Origin: Desulfobacterales bacterium
Lineage (GTDB): Bacteria; Desulfobacterota; Desulfobacteria; Desulfobacterales; JAAELO01
DNA length: 64,000 nt
Assembly: GCA_024226555.1 (NCBI GenBank)
Contig: JAAELO010000054.1
Span: 1 to 64,000, forward strand
Direction: 5' to 3'
Shown here: positions 1 to 8,113 of the stretch, one piece after another
Position numbering within the stretch: position 1 is the first letter of the stretch
Layout of the letters: each line of letters opens with the position of its first letter
Made by a program: the position numbers and the translations under genes
The notes under the pieces: generated by a model
The model's database searches: none
What the model was told of the DNA's origin: nothing
The model's input: only the letters and a program-made list of their open reading frames with translations

Positions 1-160
1 ATCAAAAATAATACTCAGCTATACTACCACAAAAAGTAGGGTTATTCTTTTCAAAATTACACTCTCTCCAAATTTCAGAAATCCAAAAAAAATAAAAATA
101 ATACCCCTTTCACTCAAAGTCAATGTGAAATAGAATAATTTTTTTAACTAGGAAACGACA
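1..160. other. Non-coding left end and leader of first gene
   Basis: No open frame of note. The stretch is AT-rich. A Shine-Dalgarno-like AGGAAA lies at 150-155, just before the first start codon. A TAGAAT hexamer at 131-136 could be a -10 box, but no convincing -35 lies 16-18 bases upstream, so no promoter is called. If the molecule is circular, this continues the non-coding right end (63172-64000) as one divergent control region. Confidence 0.5.
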
Positions 161-679
161 ATGAAAAAAATAATATGTTCAATAATACTTGGTGGCATGA
201 TTGCATCTACGAATGTGTATGCAGCAGATGGTGATGAGAGTGTCTGGAAACAGTTTGGCTTAGGTGTAGGTATATCCTACACGATTAATATTGGTGATAG
301 TGATCGTATCAAATCAGCAGAAATTGTTAATGGAAAAGTGAGAGTGTCTGATGAAGAGAACGGTATTCCCAGAGTGATACTAGAAGGTCACTATTTCTTT
401 GATGCAGATGATGGATTTGGACATGGCCCTTTTATCGCTATACAGCCGGGAGATGAAGAGATTATAGATACTGCTGCTCTTGGTTACATGATTGGTTTAC
501 GTGCCAGTGAAGATACTTCCAGTTGGAATTTAGGCTTAGGTATTGCGGCAGATCCTAACGTTCAGATCCTTGGTGATGGTATTGAGGCTAATAAAGAACT
601 GCCAGCAGGTGAAACTGAGATCAGGTACAAAGAAAAGACTAAGTATGGTGTGATGATTCTATTTTCTACATCTTGGTAA
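161..679 (+). CDS. Secreted/outer-membrane-like protein with Sec signal peptide
   Basis: 172 residues. Residues 1-21 form a clear Sec signal peptide (KK n-region, hydrophobic core, cleavage after VYA). The mature part is rich in Gly, Asp and alternating aromatic residues and ends in a C-terminal Trp after a beta-like stretch, as in small outer-membrane beta barrels. A phage-encoded envelope protein could alter the host surface, for example in superinfection exclusion; that is inference. It is the first gene of the rightward left-end operon, with AGGAAA before the ATG. It is followed by an AGGA-loop hairpin and a 300-base gap. The specific family is not recognised. Confidence 0.7.
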   Translation: MKKIICSIILGGMIASTNVYAADGDESVWKQFGLGVGISYTINIGDSDRIKSAEIVNGKVRVSDEENGIPRVILEGHYFFDADDGFGHGPFIAIQPGDEEIIDTAALGYMIGLRASEDTSSWNLGLGIAADPNVQILGDGIEANKELPAGETEIRYKEKTKYGVMILFSTSW

Positions 680-690
680 AATTCAATATC

Positions 691-708
691 TGGTGCAAGG
701 ATGCACCA
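691..708 (+). promoter_or_regulatory. Perfect hairpin with AGGA tetraloop
   Basis: TGGTGCA / AGGA / TGCACCA: a 7-bp perfect stem with a four-base loop, starting 12 bases after the stop codon at 679. No U tract follows, so it is not a standard intrinsic terminator. The apical AAGGAU matches the core of CsrA/RsmA binding hairpins (GGA in the loop), like the three-hairpin array at 51010-51155. It could equally protect the 3' end of the mRNA. Confidence 0.6.
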
Positions 709-911
709 ACCTATGGAACTATTTCTTTACGTGTTTTACTCCCTAACGTATTATCCTTCCTTATTAAACTAATGACCTAACTATCCTCTTAAAAAATAGT
801 TACTACTATAATCTATAAAGTTGTAAACATATATTTTGAATGACTCAATTCACAGTTTTAAACACGCCTTATTTATTATATTTATAAAACAAATCAGATT
901 TATAATCACAT

Positions 912-940
912 TTGCAATGGCTTGTCAAGAGTAGTAAAAT
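912..940 (+). promoter_or_regulatory. Possible sigma70 promoter
   Basis: TTGCAA (912-917), 17-base spacer, TAAAAT (935-940). The -35 matches consensus at 4 of 6 positions and the -10 at 5 of 6. It lies about 50 bases before the TTG start at 987 and would drive the second part of the left-end operon. Confidence 0.4.
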
Positions 941-986
941 ATTAACTTGAAAGATTTATTAAAGAATCTAAAAAGGAAAAATTAAA

Positions 987-1649
987 TTGAAAAAATTATT
1001 AATTATTTTATTACTTTTACCATTGTCAGTTTATGCAAAAGAACCCTGTAAGTTGGCTAATGATAATATAAAACAACTATTAAGAAATGATGTTCTTCTT
1101 ATTAAACTAACTCATTCAACCTTCAAGCAACATATAACTCATGAGCCTATTGATGAATCTGCTAAAGAAATTGAAGAGAAATATAATAAAAGAAGTAAAG
1201 AATTTTTTGAGGTTTTCTTCGGGGATAAAGGGATTTCGACTGAATGTAGGGTATGGATGAAGAAGCTAGAATTTAATAATCAATATCAGCAAGCTTCAAA
1301 TAAACAAAATTCTGTTGGCTACATGATGAAAAAAGTCTTTGATGAATGGGGTTTAATAACTGAGGCTCAGATTAAAGCAAACTGGAAAAGATCACAGTAC
1401 ATTAGTGAGAACCATTTTAAAGAAGTTTCTACTAAAACCAGAGATGACATGTTAGGAAATGAATATAACACTATCATTTTTGATGTAATTAAACCTTCAA
1501 AAGTCCAGTGTACTTATTGGGATAAAGATATGGTGATTCTTGATTTTAAGACTAAAACACTAAGACCACCAAAAGATAAAATGCTTTTTTTAAATGGGAA
1601 TCCAAACAAAAAAGTATATAGATATTCTTGTAAAATGATTAAATCTTAA
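987..1649 (+). CDS. Secreted protein of unknown function, four cysteines
   Basis: 220 residues with a TTG start preceded by AAAAGGA (971-977). Residues 1-17 are a Sec signal peptide ending VYA. The mature protein has four cysteines (about 21, 86, 174 and 215), consistent with disulfides in the periplasm, and is strongly basic. I recognise no family. It is one of four exported proteins in this short operon, so the module probably acts on the cell envelope. It is followed at 1676 by a cytosolic gene with its own ribosome site. Confidence 0.7.
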   Translation: MKKLLIILLLLPLSVYAKEPCKLANDNIKQLLRNDVLLIKLTHSTFKQHITHEPIDESAKEIEEKYNKRSKEFFEVFFGDKGISTECRVWMKKLEFNNQYQQASNKQNSVGYMMKKVFDEWGLITEAQIKANWKRSQYISENHFKEVSTKTRDDMLGNEYNTIIFDVIKPSKVQCTYWDKDMVILDFKTKTLRPPKDKMLFLNGNPNKKVYRYSCKMIKS

Positions 1650-1675
1650 CTCAACTGGAACGAGATGGAGTGGAA

Positions 1676-2035
1676 ATGAAAACTGAAAAATACCATATAA
1701 AGAAAGTAGAAATTCAATTTCTAGGGGATGTTTTTATTAAAAAACAAAAATGGATTAAAGGAACGTTGTCAGTGCAAGCAGGTTATATAATGCTACACTC
1801 CCCTTTTATCTCTGCTCAGTGGCCTCTTGATGATACAGCTCCTGAATTAATAAACTTTTCTGATGGTAGGCTCAAACTTGGATTACACCACACAACCTGT
1901 AAATCTCAAATCTACCAATCGTTTTTCCTTAATGGTAAACATTTTGAAGAGATAGAAACTTTCTTCCATAGTTGGGGATTCCCTGTCCCTAGATTTAACG
2001 TATTAGCAGACCAACCAAATAAAGAGTTACATTAA
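1676..2035 (+). CDS. Hypothetical protein
   Basis: 119 residues from the ATG at 1676, chosen over the in-frame GTG at 1670 because GGAG (1667-1670) lies at the right distance from the ATG. There is no signal peptide or membrane segment, and the sequence is aromatic-rich with a C-terminal proline-containing tail. The stop codon abuts the ATG of the next gene (2036), so the two are probably translationally coupled. No family recognised. Confidence 0.65.
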   Translation: MKTEKYHIKKVEIQFLGDVFIKKQKWIKGTLSVQAGYIMLHSPFISAQWPLDDTAPELINFSDGRLKLGLHHTTCKSQIYQSFFLNGKHFEEIETFFHSWGFPVPRFNVLADQPNKELH

Positions 2036-2305
2036 ATGAGAAAAATTATTACATTATTATTATTAACTATAAGTGTTAGTACTTACTCAAGTGAACAAAC
2101 ATCTTCTGTAGAAACACTTATATCAACATCAAAACTGATTGGTACATGTGAAATCATGGTTTTACAAAATTCCTTTATAGAAAAAAATCCTGAATCAAAA
2201 AAAATGCTCCAGAAATTTTGGGAAACTTATGCAGAAAGCAAAAATAAATCTTATGATAATTTTTTATATTTTTGTAATTATCTGAAAGAAAAAAATCTAA
2301 AATAG
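2036..2305 (+). CDS. Small exported protein, paralogue of the 3611 gene
   Basis: 89 residues with a Sec signal peptide (about 1-18) and a small mature domain with two cysteines (C38 and C80). The mature part shares a pattern with the product at 3611: a G-x-C-E-I segment, then an aromatic helix, then Y/L-x-x-C-N near the end. The two look like diverged copies of one disulfide-bonded periplasmic domain. Its ATG directly follows the previous stop codon. Function unknown. Small exported immunity or lysozyme-inhibitor proteins have this size and build, but no specific family is supported. Confidence 0.7.
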   Translation: MRKIITLLLLTISVSTYSSEQTSSVETLISTSKLIGTCEIMVLQNSFIEKNPESKKMLQKFWETYAESKNKSYDNFLYFCNYLKEKNLK

Positions 2306-2318
2306 AGGGTATTTAATT

Positions 2319-2483
2319 ATGAACTGTCCTACAAGAAGAAAACAATTGATTACACAAATGCGAGATGCTTTAACTATACTATGTGATCCACGAAGTTTTG
2401 AAGAAGATGGACAAATTACATTTGAGATAGCTGATACACCTTTTTCATTTACTGAAGAGGATCTTGAAGAGATACAGACATGA
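2319..2483 (+). CDS. Small hypothetical protein (54 aa)
   Basis: 54-residue frame from ATG at 2319, preceded by GAGGG at about 2305-2309. It begins MNCPTRRKQL and becomes acidic towards the C terminus. Its stop overlaps the start of the next gene (ATGA at 2480-2483), the same coupling used throughout this phage, which supports it as real. No signal peptide. Function unknown. Confidence 0.65.
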   Translation: MNCPTRRKQLITQMRDALTILCDPRSFEEDGQITFEIADTPFSFTEEDLEEIQT

Positions 2484-2680
2484 TATATCCAATGATAGAT
2501 AATAGGGGTATTCAATGGCGTTTTGTAGACTCACGCCCTGTGAGTCAGATTACTGACTGGGCAACAGATTTCACACCAATAGAGACTGTTAATATAGAAG
2601 AGATTAATAAACTATTAGACACTGGCTTGTTCCCAGACTTGAAATTAAAGTCTGAATTAAAACAAACGATAGTGTCCTGA
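2480..2680 (+). CDS. Small hypothetical protein (66 aa)
   Basis: 66 residues, overlapping the previous gene by four bases (ATGA). It contains the pieces WRFVDSRP and ITDWATDF, then a short helical C-terminal part. No membrane segment and no recognised domain. Its position immediately before the 304-residue gene suggests co-translation with it. Confidence 0.6.
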   Translation: MIYPMIDNRGIQWRFVDSRPVSQITDWATDFTPIETVNIEEINKLLDTGLFPDLKLKSELKQTIVS

Positions 2681-2681
2681 A

Positions 2682-3596
2682 ATGAGTAGCTATTATAACT
2701 ATAAGTTTCGTACTCATGGGCTTCAGTCTATTTTTAAAAAGTATGGTGATAAACGTACAGCAAAAGAAATTTGGGGTATTGCTTTAGACGCACATAAAAA
2801 TAACGGTGGTGATATAGAAGTTTTCTGCATGGCAGAAGAGTGTGTGGCATTAGCTGAAACACCTGAATTTTTATTCATTGATTCTGTTAGGTTAGCAGAA
2901 GTTATTAAACGCTCAAAATTTAATGCTGAATCAATAGCACTTGATGAAGGGATAACATTCTTGAGTTTCCCAAAAGGATTTAAAATAGATGGCTACCCTG
3001 CTTCTGGTGTTATGTTTGGTTGGGGTGATTTTGATGCCAGAAATTTGTGGCTCAACACCATGCAGGTTAACGCAGGTTGGCCTATAACTGGTTATGAATT
3101 CCCAGAAAATGTAACAGGTTATGTATCATTCAGTTATCAAAGCCCTGTTGAGAAAGATGTTACATGTAGGCTACAAATCCCTTTTGAGAAATTAGGTAAG
3201 TTTATTGCAACTGATACGGTAGAAGAGATGAGAGCCGCTTTAGATGATCGTGTGCTTGGCTTGCAGTTGGATGATGAAGACTATGAGTATCAACTTCACA
3301 TCTGTCACATTACTCTGAAAGCAATGGTTTATGCTCAAGCCCTACCAGAGAAGGTAGTTAGAGGTGTTCCTGATAAACGTGCAGGTAATAATAAATTTAA
3401 ACCAAGTGGACATATTATAAAAGCTTCTGATAATCTTGGTAGTGAGTCAGCTCCTACAGAGGTGGGCTATCACTTCAGACAATTACGACATGAAAAATAT
3501 TATAAGGGAGAGAATAAAAATAAACAGATAGGATCACGCTGGATTTTCATACCTCCTTATGAAAAAGGTATGAAAGCAAAAACAATTAATGAGTGA
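2682..3596 (+). CDS. Hypothetical protein, possibly AcrVA2-like
   Basis: 304 residues, no signal peptide. The N-terminal half is helical and contains FLSFPKGF and GVMFGW. The C terminus has an H-F-R-Q-L-R-H ... G-S-R-W-I-F-I-P-P pattern (about residues 263-293). A similar H-x-R-x-x-x-(H/W) ... R-W/V-x-x-P ending is typical of AcrVA2 anti-CRISPR proteins (about 320 residues) and their many phage and plasmid homologues. I infer membership in that wider superfamily from the layout and C-terminal signature only, so anti-CRISPR activity is unproven. It sits among exported proteins in a host-takeover-like operon. Confidence 0.55.
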   Translation: MSSYYNYKFRTHGLQSIFKKYGDKRTAKEIWGIALDAHKNNGGDIEVFCMAEECVALAETPEFLFIDSVRLAEVIKRSKFNAESIALDEGITFLSFPKGFKIDGYPASGVMFGWGDFDARNLWLNTMQVNAGWPITGYEFPENVTGYVSFSYQSPVEKDVTCRLQIPFEKLGKFIATDTVEEMRAALDDRVLGLQLDDEDYEYQLHICHITLKAMVYAQALPEKVVRGVPDKRAGNNKFKPSGHIIKASDNLGSESAPTEVGYHFRQLRHEKYYKGENKNKQIGSRWIFIPPYEKGMKAKTINE

Positions 3597-3610
3597 TTAG
3601 AGAGTAAATT

Positions 3611-3943
3611 ATGAAAAAAATTACTGTATTATTATTAACGTTTTTAAGTATTAATGTTTATGCAAAAGACATTCATATCAAAGGACAAATAGCAAGCCCA
3701 ATACTATTTACCCATTTAGCAGGGAAATGTGAAATCCTTAAAGAGATTACCAATTTTCATAACGCAAGTGGTGCTGGCTTCAGAATGGAACGCGGTAATG
3801 AATTTTTTCACCAGTTTACATTATGGCAAGCTAAAAAAATGGGGTATTCACCACTAAATTATATTGAGCTATGTAATCTAACGACTAATTGGTATGACTC
3901 TCAAACAATAGAAACAATAAAAAATAGAGTTAATGAATCATGA
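3611..3943 (+). CDS. Small exported protein, paralogue of the 2036 gene
   Basis: 110 residues with a Sec signal peptide (1-18, cleaved after VYA). The mature domain carries C40 (in GKCEI) and C88 (in ELCNL) with a helix between, the same pattern as the product at 2036. AGAGAG lies before the ATG. Its stop overlaps the next start (ATGA at 3940-3943). It is probably a periplasmic disulfide-bonded protein of unknown target. Confidence 0.7.
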   Translation: MKKITVLLLTFLSINVYAKDIHIKGQIASPILFTHLAGKCEILKEITNFHNASGAGFRMERGNEFFHQFTLWQAKKMGYSPLNYIELCNLTTNWYDSQTIETIKNRVNES

Positions 3944-4614
3944 GTTCACATACTGGATTAAATATACTTACTAAAGTTGATCTAACTGAAATTGAATCTG
4001 AAGTGCTTGATGAGTTTGGTCAAATCAAAGTAGTTGATGCTGCTATCTACAAACAATTCTCACAAAGCCACATCTCACAGTTAGCTCTTAAACATGGCAT
4101 ATACTGCTTACCCACTACCGAGTTGATAGAGTGGTTACGGGAACGGATAGGAGATCGTAAAGCTATAGAGGTAGGTGCAGGATGTGGGATTGTTGGCCGA
4201 TCACTTGGAATCAAGATGACTGATAACTTTCAGCAATTGATACCAAAATACAGAAAAGCTTATGAAGCTATGCAACAGCCAATTGTTAGTTATGGTAGTG
4301 ATGTTTTGAAGTGTGATGCTCTATCAGCTGTAAAACGTTTCAAACCTGAAGTTGTTATAGGCTGTTGGGTAACTCACTTATACAATTCAAAACTCCATCA
4401 TCTTCAGGGAAATGAGTTGGGTATAAATGAAAATAAACTTGTAAACAGAGTGCAGGAATATATTGTAGTTGGTAATTCAACAGTCCATAACCTGAAACCA
4501 ATAATGAAGTTACCTCATGAAACGATCTATCAAGATTGGCTATTCTCTAGAGGTGCTAGTGTTGGAGCTGACTGTATTTATAGTTGGCGTAGAAGTGAAA
4601 TCAAACGTTCTTGA
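3940..4614 (+). CDS. SAM-dependent methyltransferase-like protein
   Basis: 224 residues. Residues 75-91 contain E-V-G-A-G-C-G, the glycine-rich motif I of Rossmann-fold methyltransferases. About 50 residues later a V-V-I-G-C-W segment fits the motif IV strand. There is no N6A/C5 DNA methylase catalytic motif (DPPY or PCQ), so a DNA target cannot be claimed. It overlaps the preceding exported-protein gene by four bases and is the last gene of the rightward operon, meeting the leftward replication operon 23 bases further on. Confidence 0.65.
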   Translation: MSSHTGLNILTKVDLTEIESEVLDEFGQIKVVDAAIYKQFSQSHISQLALKHGIYCLPTTELIEWLRERIGDRKAIEVGAGCGIVGRSLGIKMTDNFQQLIPKYRKAYEAMQQPIVSYGSDVLKCDALSAVKRFKPEVVIGCWVTHLYNSKLHHLQGNELGINENKLVNRVQEYIVVGNSTVHNLKPIMKLPHETIYQDWLFSRGASVGADCIYSWRRSEIKRS

Positions 4615-4633
4615 ATCACATCTTGAATCACAT
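4610..4633. repeat. Perfect 12-bp tandem duplication at convergent gene ends
   Basis: CTTGAATCACAT occurs twice back to back (4610-4621 and 4622-4633). It spans the stop codon of the rightward methyltransferase gene and ends just before the stop of the leftward 59-residue gene. There is no hairpin terminator here; the two operons simply converge. Confidence 0.8.
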
Positions 4634-4636
4634 TAA

Positions 4637-4816
4637 CTACTTCGTGCATCTATTACACTTCTTTTTATCAAAAAAATCTTTCAACTGTCTTTCAATAGTT
4701 TCCAGATCACTGAATGGGAAGGAAGTTTTTTCCATTAAGATAAAGTCACACTCTTCATCTGTTAGATCTGGTTCAAATTTTCTTATCAAGTCTTCAAATG
4801 AAATTTTATTTTTCAT
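4637..4816 (-). CDS. Small hypothetical protein (59 aa)
   Basis: 59 residues beginning MKNKISFEDL and ending in a short Cys-containing tail (KKKCNRCTK). Acidic and basic helices alternate. It overlaps the stop of the upstream 254-residue gene by ATGA (4813-4816), which strongly suggests translational coupling. It is the last gene of the leftward replication operon. Function unknown. Confidence 0.7.
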   Translation of the reverse strand: MKNKISFEDLIRKFEPDLTDEECDFILMEKTSFPFSDLETIERQLKDFFDKKKCNRCTK

Positions 4817-5577
4817 GGTTTGTTCCTCTTTCTATTAGGTTTAGTATTGGGTCGTGTTTTAAATGACTCTTCATTGAACCCCTTTGCATCTCGTTTGTGT
4901 TCATCAGATATTTCAATCATATCAGGATCTCCTACTCCTAACACACCAGATATAAACATGGATATTTCTTGAAAGGTTGTATAAGGGCAAAACACTTGGT
5001 AAAACTGATAATATTTTAAATTAACATTTGACCTTAGCCTGATTAAGTCATGCCTAAACTTTGTTTCAACTCTATCAACTACAAAGATAGGAGCGTTCAT
5101 TTTGATAAAAACATCTTCATATTTATTATTATTCCAATCGAAAAAACGATTTCTCATAGTGGACAACCGTAAACTCTCACGCCAAATATATCTTGGTTTA
5201 CCAAAAAAACTTTTCAACTCATCCTTGGTAGCATAATTCCGAAAAACTTTTGTAACTTGTTCAGCCTTATAACAATGAAATGTTTTTATTTGATTGACAT
5301 TCTTTTTACCATCATGAACAACAAAACTACGTTCCAGTTTTAAACATAGAAAAACTTTTCCGCAAAATCCAATAACAATCCATTGATAGTCAAACCCTAA
5401 AGAATGCCTCAAAACACTTGTTTCCTTTTCAAACTCAAAAGGTTTTACATTCTTTGGCCTAAACCGAGATACCTGATAGGTTTCTTCTTCAATGAAACGC
5501 TTATAAACAATTGTCTTATCATGGCCTTCTGACAATCCAATATCATAGTAGTCTTTAAAATTTGAAATAATACGCAT
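4813..5577 (-). CDS. Conserved-type phage protein of unknown function
   Basis: 254 residues. The opening (MRIISNFKDYYD followed by GLSEGHDKTIVYKR) is of a type seen in hypothetical proteins of many large phages. No catalytic motif or membrane segment is visible. It ends in a very basic tail (NRKRNKP). AGGGTG precedes the ATG. A possible promoter at 5650-5678 lies in the 200-base gap upstream, so it may be transcribed separately from the replication genes. Confidence 0.65.
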   Translation of the reverse strand: MRIISNFKDYYDIGLSEGHDKTIVYKRFIEEETYQVSRFRPKNVKPFEFEKETSVLRHSLGFDYQWIVIGFCGKVFLCLKLERSFVVHDGKKNVNQIKTFHCYKAEQVTKVFRNYATKDELKSFFGKPRYIWRESLRLSTMRNRFFDWNNNKYEDVFIKMNAPIFVVDRVETKFRHDLIRLRSNVNLKYYQFYQVFCPYTTFQEISMFISGVLGVGDPDMIEISDEHKRDAKGFNEESFKTRPNTKPNRKRNKP

Positions 5578-5649
5578 ATTACACCCTGCTATCCATTTCC
5601 ATGCCTAATTAATAACCAGCTTTAAATGGTTTCTACACCTATAAAATTA

Positions 5650-5678
5650 AAAATAATGCGATGAAGATAAGAAATCAA
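5650..5678 (-). promoter_or_regulatory. Possible sigma70 promoter
   Basis: Minus strand: TTGATT (5673-5678), 17-base spacer, TATTTT (5650-5655). Each box matches consensus at 4 of 6 positions with optimal spacing, 70 bases before the 254-residue gene. T/A runs in the same gap (AGTTTTTTT ... AAAAAAACT) may form a weak structure. Weak call. Confidence 0.3.
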
Positions 5679-5776
5679 GTTTTTTTATTAAGTTTTTTTT
5701 TATAGCTGAAAAAAACTCCAGATCAATTGATTTCCAACTAACATATTTAAGTGGTTTACTTCAATTAAAACGTATA

Positions 5777-6376
5777 CTAATCAATAGATTCCCTGTAAGC
5801 CTGTCTACGTGCTTTTGCATTTGGAACTTCACTCAGTTTCAGGCCAAGCACATCCTGTATATAAGCCTTCTGACGGTCTAATGTCCATTTACCAAAGGCT
5901 ATGGCTAGTTTTTCTTTTCTAGCGTCTTCAAAACTAATCTGTAGCTTGTCACAGTATGATTTGATGTCATGGCATGACTTGCATGTGAGCTGCATATTAT
6001 CTTTTGAACACAAGAGTCTGAATAAATACTTGGGAGCATCTTCATAAGTCAACATACTTCCTGCGGGTATTTTATGATCAATTTGTAATTTACTTTTACC
6101 AAACACCTTCTTACAAAAAACACACTTGCCTGCTGTTTTGGTTTGCTTGTGTAATCCATGCAGTGCTTTCTCATCATCGGTTATAGGAAAGCAGTTTTCA
6201 GATAGAAATTCATTCTTTGGTATAAAGTCCATCCATATCTTACGGAATTGACCACGTAGCCAAGATAGGTATTGTGATTCGTTTTTCCAAACATGTGTTT
6301 CTTCCCAAGGCTTCTTTTGAGAAAACTCTAAAGCTTCATCTAATCCTTTTTTAATTTTATCATATGCATCAGTCAC
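5777..6376 (-). CDS. HNH endonuclease
   Basis: 199 residues. Zinc-HNH layout: C85-x-x-C88, then Q-I-D100-H101, a spacer, and C132-x-x-C135-H136-D. This is the beta-beta-alpha-metal nuclease fold with two zinc knuckles. The N-terminal 80 residues are helical with a W-rich segment and may bind DNA. It overlaps the end of the flap exonuclease gene by eight bases. In phages such genes are often free-standing homing endonucleases, but a role in replication or packaging is possible. Nuclease assignment is firm; biological role is not. Confidence 0.85.
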   Translation of the reverse strand: MTDAYDKIKKGLDEALEFSQKKPWEETHVWKNESQYLSWLRGQFRKIWMDFIPKNEFLSENCFPITDDEKALHGLHKQTKTAGKCVFCKKVFGKSKLQIDHKIPAGSMLTYEDAPKYLFRLLCSKDNMQLTCKSCHDIKSYCDKLQISFEDARKEKLAIAFGKWTLDRQKAYIQDVLGLKLSEVPNAKARRQAYRESID

Positions 6377-7307
6377 AATAATTTATCCCTAGTTTTTCCA
6401 TATGTAACGATATTGAATACCGTTCATCCTTGAAGTGTTGCATCCTTAACGCTATAGCTTCTTCTTGTAAAACTTCTAACCACTTATCATCATGAACATC
6501 AAAATAACAATATAAAACTGTCTCAAAGCATTCCCTTGAGCTGTTAGCAGATTTCATAATACCTTTTGCCGTAGCTTCACCAACACCTTTAGAGTTAGAT
6601 CTTACATCAAATTTATCAGTAAGATCTTTGCTTAAAGCACCATTAATTCCTTTAATGTTGTCTACGCTATCACCCATAAGAAGTTGAGTGCAGAACCATC
6701 TATCGGCTTCAAGTTCAGTAATCAAGTGTTCTATGTCTTTACAAGAATTATAAAGCTTGCCAGCTACAGTTCTAGCATCCTTATCACAAGAGGTAGCCAT
6801 GTGTGTGTAGATACCAGTTTTTAAGAAATCCTGATAACCTTTCCACATCCACTTAGCTACAGTGTCATCAGTTTCACACCCAAAGCTCACCTTAACTCTT
6901 GGAAAATAATCAATCACCCAACGTGAAAGCTCTTTACGAAGTAAAATGCTTCCTACACGATTACCTTTATAATCAGGATATAAATCCTCACGAAAATTAC
7001 CTGTACCTTCAATACACACCCAAGCTTTATAGTCAGGGTATTTTGATTCAATTTTACGAATAGCTGCAACAATAGAATTTTTACAGAGATTTATTATAGG
7101 TTGTCCATCTTCATCAGGTTTAAGGGTAGCTTCTTTAACAAATTCATATTTGTTAGCATCTTTTTTTGGATTATCTTTTACCCACTGACGTTTTGATTTA
7201 GTAGGTTCTATTCGTTTACCATTTTTATAAACCATATAGTTATACTGTGCCGCCATACAAGCACTAACTATTATTGTATCTGCATCAATCCAATTACATT
7301 TATCCAT
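6369..7307 (-). CDS. 5'-3' exonuclease / flap endonuclease
   Basis: 312 residues. It has the architecture of T5 D15/T7 gp6-type exonucleases: an N-terminal D8-A-D10, a DLYPDYKGNR-like arch segment, acidic metal ligands in E-T-D-D, then S-C-D-K-D and G-D-S-V-D-N-I, and a helix-hairpin-like G-V-G-E-A-T-A for DNA backbone binding. It removes RNA primers and degrades DNA during replication or recombination. It is preceded by the SSB gene and followed by an overlapping HNH nuclease gene. AAAGGA lies upstream of the start. Confidence 0.9.
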   Translation of the reverse strand: MDKCNWIDADTIIVSACMAAQYNYMVYKNGKRIEPTKSKRQWVKDNPKKDANKYEFVKEATLKPDEDGQPIINLCKNSIVAAIRKIESKYPDYKAWVCIEGTGNFREDLYPDYKGNRVGSILLRKELSRWVIDYFPRVKVSFGCETDDTVAKWMWKGYQDFLKTGIYTHMATSCDKDARTVAGKLYNSCKDIEHLITELEADRWFCTQLLMGDSVDNIKGINGALSKDLTDKFDVRSNSKGVGEATAKGIMKSANSSRECFETVLYCYFDVHDDKWLEVLQEEAIALRMQHFKDERYSISLHMEKLGINYCD

Positions 7308-7358
7308 GCTAACTAATCCTTTAGTTGTAAATAAAAAGGGGCTATAAGCCCCCTAATA

Positions 7359-8030
7359 TTAGTAAGGAGCTTCCTCACCGAGTTCAGGTTCAAACTCTTG
7401 TTGTTGACTAGAAAAATGCTCTGATGAGCCTGAAGCATTTGCTACAGATCCCCATTCACTAGTAGCTTTGGATCTGTTTTCATAGACAATAAGATCAGTA
7501 ACACAAATCTCATGTAACTTTGGAAAATCACCAAACTTATCATGCGTCATAATCCAGAAAGCTGCATGACCTTTTGAACCATTACCAACTAACATTGTTT
7601 TTGTGACATCATTGACATCACCATCAGTAGCAGGCATAAATACTTTAGGTCGCTTGAAATCATCATAAGGTAGTTTCAAAGTTTTAGTAGCTACTTCACC
7701 AGTTTGTGGATCAGTTACTTTTCTAAAATGAAAATCATTAACAGTTAGTTTAATAACATACTGCTCACTCTCATCTGGAAAAGGTGGATCAATGCCAAAC
7801 TGTTCTTCAAAGTTTTCTGTATCGTATTCACGACAACTATTTTTTGGAAACTTTTTCTTGAAAGCTTTAGCAGTTTTTTTATCAACCACTAATTGAGCTG
7901 AAAATTCCTTGTCTTCACTTTCATATTTGTTTCGAGGTTCTTGAATGTTGACATATAGAAATGTAACATCGTTAATCTTGCCTTTTGTGAAACCCTTTTT
8001 ACTTGGTTCGCCTAATATAAATTCACTCAT
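7359..8030 (-). CDS. Single-stranded DNA-binding protein (T7 gp2.5-like/DUF2815)
   Basis: 223 residues from the ATG at 8030. A longer frame from TTG at 8069 exists, but AGGAAGG sits just upstream of 8030. The central part is OB-fold-like with repeated K-x-F-x-K segments. The C terminus is acidic and ends in an aromatic residue (EFEPELGEEAPY), the hallmark tail of T7 gp2.5-type SSBs that recruits polymerase and helicase. It coats single-stranded DNA at the fork. It lies between the polymerase/endonuclease VII genes and the exonuclease, as expected for a T7-like replication module. Confidence 0.85.
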   Translation of the reverse strand: MSEFILGEPSKKGFTKGKINDVTFLYVNIQEPRNKYESEDKEFSAQLVVDKKTAKAFKKKFPKNSCREYDTENFEEQFGIDPPFPDESEQYVIKLTVNDFHFRKVTDPQTGEVATKTLKLPYDDFKRPKVFMPATDGDVNDVTKTMLVGNGSKGHAAFWIMTHDKFGDFPKLHEICVTDLIVYENRSKATSEWGSVANASGSSEHFSSQQQEFEPELGEEAPY

Positions 8031-8113
8031 AAAATCCTTCCTATAAGTTTTCCCAAAGGGAATGCTCAAACTAGAGCTATATTCGCCATCATCGGCTACA
8101 TCGTTATGATGTT

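Larger units (their letters stand above)
680..986. other. Intergenic gap with hairpin and possible promoter
   Basis: About 300 bases without a gene. It holds a perfect 7-bp hairpin with an AGGA loop (691-708) directly after the first stop codon and a possible promoter (912-940) before the next gene. The rest is AT-rich, with nothing else recognisable. Confidence 0.5.

Noticed and set aside
680..986. Intrinsic terminator at 691-708
   Set aside because: The hairpin has no following U tract on either strand.
2297..2515. 72-residue minus-strand frame
   Set aside because: It is antisense to the coupled 54- and 66-residue genes, which fit the operon.
4611..4838. 75-residue plus-strand frame after the methyltransferase
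   Set aside because: The minus-strand 59-residue gene with an ATGA overlap is far more credible.
8031..8069. Longer SSB frame from TTG 8069
   Set aside because: AGGAAGG sits directly before the ATG at 8030, and the extra residues are not SSB-like.
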